Shown one piece after another: positions 33,782-37,182 of a DNA stretch of 37,182 nt. Below the pieces are notes generated by a model. It made no database searches and was not told where the DNA came from. It saw only the letters and a list, made by a program, of their open reading frames with translations. The stretch comes from Gammaproteobacteria bacterium (lineage in GTDB: Bacteria > Pseudomonadota > Gammaproteobacteria > SZUA-152). A program made the translations under genes and the position numbers. The stretch is from the NCBI GenBank assembly GCA_013151575.1, contig JAADHZ010000044.1, positions 1 to 37,182 of the forward strand. The letters are read 5' to 3'. Each line of letters starts with the position of its first letter. The first letter of the stretch is position 1.

Positions 33782-34222
33782 ATGGCGGAAAATACTCAAC
33801 ATTCCCACCGGCCCCCGTCCGTGAGCGACATCACCGACATGCTTGCCCAGCATGGCATTGCGCACACCCAGCAGCGGAACAAAATTGCTCAAATTCTGTT
33901 CGCGCGGCCACAGCATTTGTCTGCGGATCAAGTGCTGGAGCGCGTCAACTCGGAAGGCAACATCGCCTCCAAAGCGACCGTGTACAACACCCTGGGGTTG
34001 TTTGCTCGCAAAGGTCTGATTCGTGAACTCATCGTCGATTCCAGCAAGGTGTTTTATGATTCCAGCACCCACGCCCACCACCACTTCTACCACGTGGATA
34101 CCGGCGAGCTACAGGACATCAATGCGCAAGACCTCGTCGTGCAACACCTGCCCGACCTGCCGGAGGGAAGCGAGTTGGAGCGCATCGATATCATCGTGAG
34201 ACTGCGAGCCAAGGCCGAATAA
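33782..34222 (+). CDS. Fur-family transcriptional regulator, Irr-like
   Basis: This 146-residue winged-helix regulator contains no cysteine at all, so it lacks the CxxC zinc sites of Fur and Zur. HAHHHFYH (residues 97-104) and the C-terminal DLPEGSELERIDIIVRLR resemble Irr, the heme-responsive iron regulator of rhizobia, though the N-terminal GCPWHD heme motif is absent. The DNA-binding helix region is IASKATVYNTLGLFARKGLI. It could sense iron or heme status, or another metal. ATG 33782 is preferred over an upstream frame start at 33731, which would add 17 residues with no Fur character. It follows thiO by 58 bases. Targets are unknown. Confidence 0.8.
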   Translation: MAENTQHSHRPPSVSDITDMLAQHGIAHTQQRNKIAQILFARPQHLSADQVLERVNSEGNIASKATVYNTLGLFARKGLIRELIVDSSKVFYDSSTHAHHHFYHVDTGELQDINAQDLVVQHLPDLPEGSELERIDIIVRLRAKAE

Positions 34223-34258
34223 GTTGCACCGAAGTCCCGTAAACAATACCTGCAATAG

Positions 34259-34288
34259 TTGAACAGCCCGCCATCATTCTCTTATAAT
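34259..34288 (+). promoter_or_regulatory. Sigma70 promoter of tRNA-Thr
   Basis: TTGAAC (34259-34264) and a perfect TATAAT (34283-34288) are 18 bases apart. The sequence after the -10 box is GC-rich (CGCGCACG), the discriminator type seen at stable-RNA promoters under stringent control. Transcription would start near 34295, about 64 bases before the mature tRNA. Confidence 0.85.
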
Positions 34289-34358
34289 CGCGCACGCCCC
34301 ATCCCCGCTGCACTCTCTGCATAACGGAAATCATTGCGCCAGACGCAACACAACACAC

Positions 34359-34434
34359 GCCGGTGTAGCTCAGTTGGTAGAGCAGCGCATTCGTAATGCG
34401 AAGGTCGGGGGTTCGACTCCTCTCACCGGCACCA
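34359..34434 (+). tRNA. tRNA-Thr, anticodon CGT
   Basis: A 76-base tRNA including encoded CCA. The acceptor stem is GCCGGTG (34359-34365) paired with CACCGGC (34424-34430), and ACCA follows. The D stem, the anticodon loop TTCGTAA with CGT at 34392-34394, and the TTCGA loop are all normal. It reads ACG threonine codons. The match to the known E. coli thrW pattern is close, including the G-A opposition at the top of the anticodon stem. It has its own promoter. No integrase or attachment-site duplication is seen beside it. Confidence 0.97.
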
Positions 34435-34490
34435 TGTTTTTCCTCGCTGATGCTCTCCTCTTCTTGATCCGCACTTGAAAACAGAAGAAT

Positions 34491-36086
34491 TCAGAGCGTC
34501 TGCGCCAAGTAACGTTGCAGATACTGCTCAAAACTTTCGTGCTCGGCGGCTTCCATGTCCCGCTGTTGCAGCCACGATTGCCGGGCTTCCTGTTCAAACT
34601 GCTCACGCCGAGCGACCTCCAGTTTCAAATCCTTGAAGTCAGCCTGGTGCTGCTGTGATTTGCGCATGGCGAAATCGAAAAACCCTTCACCCGCCACCCG
34701 CATTTTGGCCAGCATGCGCGCCGATGGGGTGCGGTCTGGGTCGCGGATTTTTTCGGCCTGAGCAGCGAGGGATTCGCTGTAGGGACGCCCCTCATGGCCG
34801 GTGTCCAGTAGCTCACAAATGCCAGCCATGGCGTCGATAATGTCTCTGCCCCAGACCGTCAGAGGTGCCTTTGCATCGTTACGATAAAGACGCAATTTCG
34901 GATCACGCCCCCGATGTGCGCTCGCCAGTTCGTTGCGGTCGATGTGATCCCTTTCCGTGGCGCTGATGGGTGGGCTGTCGTGCAACAGGCAAAACACCAA
35001 AAAGGCTTCGAGAAAACGTAGCTGTTCCTCATTGATGCCCAACGGATCGAAGGCGTTGACGTCGATGGAGCGCAGCTCCACATAACGCACACCCCGGCGC
35101 TTGAGGGCGCGGGCGGGCATTTCAAAGCTGCCGACGATCTGCTTGGGGCGGATGGTGCTGTAGTATTCGTTTTCGATTTGCAGGATGTTGGCGTTGAGCT
35201 GCTGGTACTGCCCGTCCACCACCACGCCCAATTGTTGATACTTCGCGCAGGGGGTGCTGGTGGCGGCAACCAGACTGGCGACGTAACGGTCCACGTTGTC
35301 ATAATTGGCTTTCACACCCACCGTGGCTTCCTGGTTATTCTGGTAACCAATGTCTCCCATGCGCAGGGAGGTAGCGAAGGGCTGAAAATAAGTCACCGCA
35401 TCGAAGGATTCCAGTGGTGTGGGCTTGCCGCCGAGGAAGGATTTGCACACCGCCGGCGAGGCCCCGAACAGGTACGGCACCAGCCAGCCAAAACGTTGCA
35501 GGTTGCGAATCAACCCAAAATAGCTGGCGGAAATAAAATCCTGGCGCCCCCCCTGGCGTTGCTCCAGCTCCTGATACAGGCTCCAAAAATCGTCCGAAAA
35601 CGAGTAGTTGAAATGCACACCGGCGATTACCTGCATCACCCGCCCACGATGCCCCAGCCCGCGCCGGTAAACCGTTTTCATCATGCCCGCATTGGAAGAG
35701 CCGTATTGGGCGATGGGAATACTGGTCTCCCCCGCCACCACACAGGGCATGCTGGTGGCCCATAGCAGCTCGCCCGCACCCTCGCGTTCTAGCACATCGT
35801 AGACAAAACATTGGGTATCGCGCAGGGCGGCCAAGGCCTGACTGGCATCACCCAGAGGCGGGGTAATGAGTTCAGCCAGCGCCTCGGAATAGTCGGTGGT
35901 AATGTGAGGATGGGTGAGCGGCGAACCCAGCGCCTCCGGATGCGGTCGCTGCGACAACTGGCCCTCAGGGGTCACGCGCAGGCTTTCTTTTTCCAGCCCG
36001 ATCCGCCCGTCAGCCAGCAGGCCTGCCTGTCCACTGTTGATCAACCGTGAGAGCCGCTGTTCTGCTATTCGGTACAATCTGGTCAC
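34491..36086 (-). CDS. gshA: Glutamate-cysteine ligase, gammaproteobacterial type
   Basis: This 531-residue enzyme makes gamma-glutamylcysteine from Glu, Cys and ATP, the first and limiting step of glutathione synthesis. Family stretches are GLEKESLRV (residues 30-38), HPEALGSPLTHPHITTDYSE, SMPCVVAG, AQYGSSNAG and RGVRYVELRSIDVNAFDPLG. Length is close to E. coli GshA (518). The annotated GTG 36086 has AGGG directly against it, so TTG 36077 (AGGG eight bases upstream) is a good alternative start, giving MYRIAEQ. A GAGGGGC hairpin lies nine bases before the start. It is convergent with tRNA-Thr and divergent from the kinase gene. Confidence 0.95.
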   Translation of the reverse strand: MTRLYRIAEQRLSRLINSGQAGLLADGRIGLEKESLRVTPEGQLSQRPHPEALGSPLTHPHITTDYSEALAELITPPLGDASQALAALRDTQCFVYDVLEREGAGELLWATSMPCVVAGETSIPIAQYGSSNAGMMKTVYRRGLGHRGRVMQVIAGVHFNYSFSDDFWSLYQELEQRQGGRQDFISASYFGLIRNLQRFGWLVPYLFGASPAVCKSFLGGKPTPLESFDAVTYFQPFATSLRMGDIGYQNNQEATVGVKANYDNVDRYVASLVAATSTPCAKYQQLGVVVDGQYQQLNANILQIENEYYSTIRPKQIVGSFEMPARALKRRGVRYVELRSIDVNAFDPLGINEEQLRFLEAFLVFCLLHDSPPISATERDHIDRNELASAHRGRDPKLRLYRNDAKAPLTVWGRDIIDAMAGICELLDTGHEGRPYSESLAAQAEKIRDPDRTPSARMLAKMRVAGEGFFDFAMRKSQQHQADFKDLKLEVARREQFEQEARQSWLQQRDMEAAEHESFEQYLQRYLAQTL

Positions 36087-36094
36087 CCTAAATG

Positions 36095-36112
36095 GAGGGG
36101 CTACCGCCCCTC
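36095..36112. promoter_or_regulatory. GC hairpin immediately before the gshA start
   Basis: GAGGGGC (36095-36101) and GCCCCTC (36106-36112) form a 7-bp stem with a 4-base loop, ending 9 bases from the gshA GTG. In the gshA transcript it sits at the ribosome landing site, so it could limit translation or protect the RNA. There is no T-run for termination. Confidence 0.45.
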
Positions 36113-36418
36113 GAAATTTATCAGCCGCCGATTGTGCCCCAAAAGAGCACCCGTTCCCAACCCGGCCCCATCACGGAGCGTCACTCGTGTCCCCAGCTTG
36201 GACGATGCGGCAGCACGCGCATTACATTTTTCCACCAATGGGCGGACAGCTATAAATAAAACTCAGATTAAGGGTCGCCATTACCCAGAACAACTAATTA
36301 TGTTTTCTTGAAGCCTACAACTCCCACCATTGATGATTTACTGAGAAAAATTAGAAGGAAATACCCACCCCACGTCAAATAGCTGTGTTTTGTTAAGCAA
36401 ATAACCATAGTTCATGGG

Positions 36419-36484
36419 TGTCGGCAGCCACATTTCACCACGCCCCCATCCATGTCAGTCAAGCATTAGCCACCGCTGCCGACA
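36419..36484. repeat. 10-bp perfect inverted repeat, 46-base loop
   Basis: TGTCGGCAGC (36419-36428) and GCTGCCGACA (36475-36484) are exact inverted copies. They lie 20-85 bases before the possible GTG start of the receiver/kinase gene. They could be paired operator sites or an RNA stem. Confidence 0.45.
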
Positions 36485-36536
36485 GTTAACTGGACATTCT
36501 TTCGTGAACAAAACCGAACACACAAACGACCGCCTT

Positions 36537-37182
36537 ATGAACCTCCCCGCCCGCGACCCCACCGATGACCCCGCAAAACTGCTGGTGGTGGACGACATTG
36601 AAATGAACCGCGCACTGATGACATTGCAGTTACAGCGCCACGGTTACCACGTCTCGGTCGCCGATGGCGGCGCCAGAGCACTGGAACGAGTGGAGGCAGA
36701 GCACTTTGACCTGATTTTGCTGGACATCCGTATGCCCGAAATGGACGGCTTGGACGTGCTCAGGCATCTGCGTGAGCGCCATTCCGCTCTCACCTTGCCG
36801 GTGATCATGGTAACCGCCGAGGATATGGAAGAAAGCGTGGTGGAGGCACTGCAAATCGGAGCCAACGACTATCTGGTCAAACCCCTGAGCATGCCCGTGG
36901 CGGTAGCTCGCATCGAAACTCAGCTGACCCTCCAGCGCATGGCCACCATCAAGGACGACATCGTGCGCTTCGCCAGCCACGACCTCAAAAAACCCCTGCT
37001 GGTGATAATGGATATCGCCCAAACCCTGAAGCAGGACCTGCAACCGGGCGAGCCCGTAAGCCAGGACAACATCGATATCCTCCAAATGTTATTAGACAGC
37101 GGCCACAACATGCAGCGGGTCATTAGCGGCTTTCTGGACCTGGAAGCCTTGCGCCAGGGGCAGATCGAACCGATGCACCATG
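36537..37182 (+). CDS. Receiver-domain/histidine kinase hybrid protein, C-terminus cut off
   Basis: This open frame runs past the window end and encodes at least 215 residues. The receiver domain is at about residues 14-130, with Asp19-Asp20 in LLVVDDIEMN, phosphoacceptor Asp63 (LILLDIRMPEMDG), Thr93 (MVTAED) and Lys115 (YLVKPL). A HisKA-type dimerisation region follows with H-box FASHDLKKPL, His148. The ATPase part is missing because the sequence ends. It is thus a response-regulator-first sensor kinase that acts in a phosphorelay; no sensor domain or membrane segment is seen in what is visible. ATG 36537 and in-frame GTG 36504 both lack a strong ribosome-binding site. Input signal and partner are unknown. 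Confidence 0.88.
   Translation, partial: MNLPARDPTDDPAKLLVVDDIEMNRALMTLQLQRHGYHVSVADGGARALERVEAEHFDLILLDIRMPEMDGLDVLRHLRERHSALTLPVIMVTAEDMEESVVEALQIGANDYLVKPLSMPVAVARIETQLTLQRMATIKDDIVRFASHDLKKPLLVIMDIAQTLKQDLQPGEPVSQDNIDILQMLLDSGHNMQRVISGFLDLEALRQGQIEPMHH

Larger units (their letters stand above)
36087..36536. other. gshA-kinase divergent intergenic interval
   Basis: This 450-base gap, AT-richer than the genes, holds the hairpin before gshA and a long-range inverted repeat (36419-36484). No further gene is supported. Promoters for both divergent genes must lie here, but no strong -35/-10 pair is evident. Confidence 0.5.

Noticed and set aside
34359-34434. tRNA-Thr as a genomic-island attachment site
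   Set aside because: No integrase gene follows and I saw no repeat of the tRNA 3' end in the window.
1-37182. CRISPR array, prophage or complete insertion sequence
   Set aside because: No regularly spaced repeats, phage structural genes or transposase frames were found on either strand.

Overview
The window is a stretch of chromosome from a Gram-negative bacterium, most likely a gammaproteobacterium. The evidence is the gammaproteobacterial GshA type, the rhlB / trxA / rho neighbourhood, FadE, FadI and FadJ homologues, a Tas-type aldo/keto reductase, a Bax-type glucosaminidase, and several lipoprotein signal peptides. The genes look moderately GC-rich, while a few short intervals (about 100-710, 9205-9650, 26580-26960 and 36110-36500) look AT-richer. 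I cannot name a genus from the sequence. There is no rRNA, CRISPR array, complete insertion sequence or prophage. One tRNA, Thr with anticodon CGT, is present.

Layout. At 1-99 is the tail of a multicopper oxidase. It is followed by a repeat-rich interval with two terminators, a MITE-like inverted repeat and a cold-shock gene. At 978-4631, on the minus strand, are nhaD, an orphan GldG-like protein and mutM; the last two are 1 nt apart. At 4884-8064, on the minus strand, are a TPR-GT41 (O-GlcNAc-transferase-like) protein and a Bax-like glucosaminidase. At 8260-9552 are a permuted NlpC/P60 (YiiX-like) protein and a small AT-rich secreted protein. At 9651-17868 is a compact fatty-acid degradation cluster: fadE, a FadI-type thiolase, a FadJ-type hydratase/dehydrogenase, acyl-CoA ligase and a YciA-type thioesterase. 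At 17977-24587 are an aldo/keto reductase, two lipoproteins (one a 1029-residue LVIVD-repeat protein) and a YbaK-HDOD fusion. At 24668-28227 are rhlB (minus) and trxA and rho (plus), with a C-rich, G-poor leader before rho.

At 28316-31163 four predicted lipoproteins lie together. Two are ankyrin-repeat proteins and two are tandem triheme c-type cytochromes. On the minus strand the order is ankyrin protein, cytochrome, cytochrome, and the two cytochrome genes overlap at a TGATG junction. This is the most attractive candidate for an uncharacterised envelope redox system.

At 31334-34222 are a small zinc-ribbon membrane protein, a PfkB-type kinase, thiO and a cysteine-free Fur-family regulator resembling Irr. 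Then come tRNA-Thr with a clear sigma70 promoter, gshA (minus), and a divergent receiver/histidine-kinase protein cut by the window end.

How the parts work together. The fad cluster alone can activate fatty acids and run the beta-oxidation cycle, with a thioesterase possibly releasing CoA. RhlB, TrxA and Rho are housekeeping RNA and redox functions. GshA and TrxA supply thiol redox capacity. The Irr-like regulator may be iron- or heme-responsive, but no target is visible. All functional statements are read from sequence motifs and remembered family features; no search was run.
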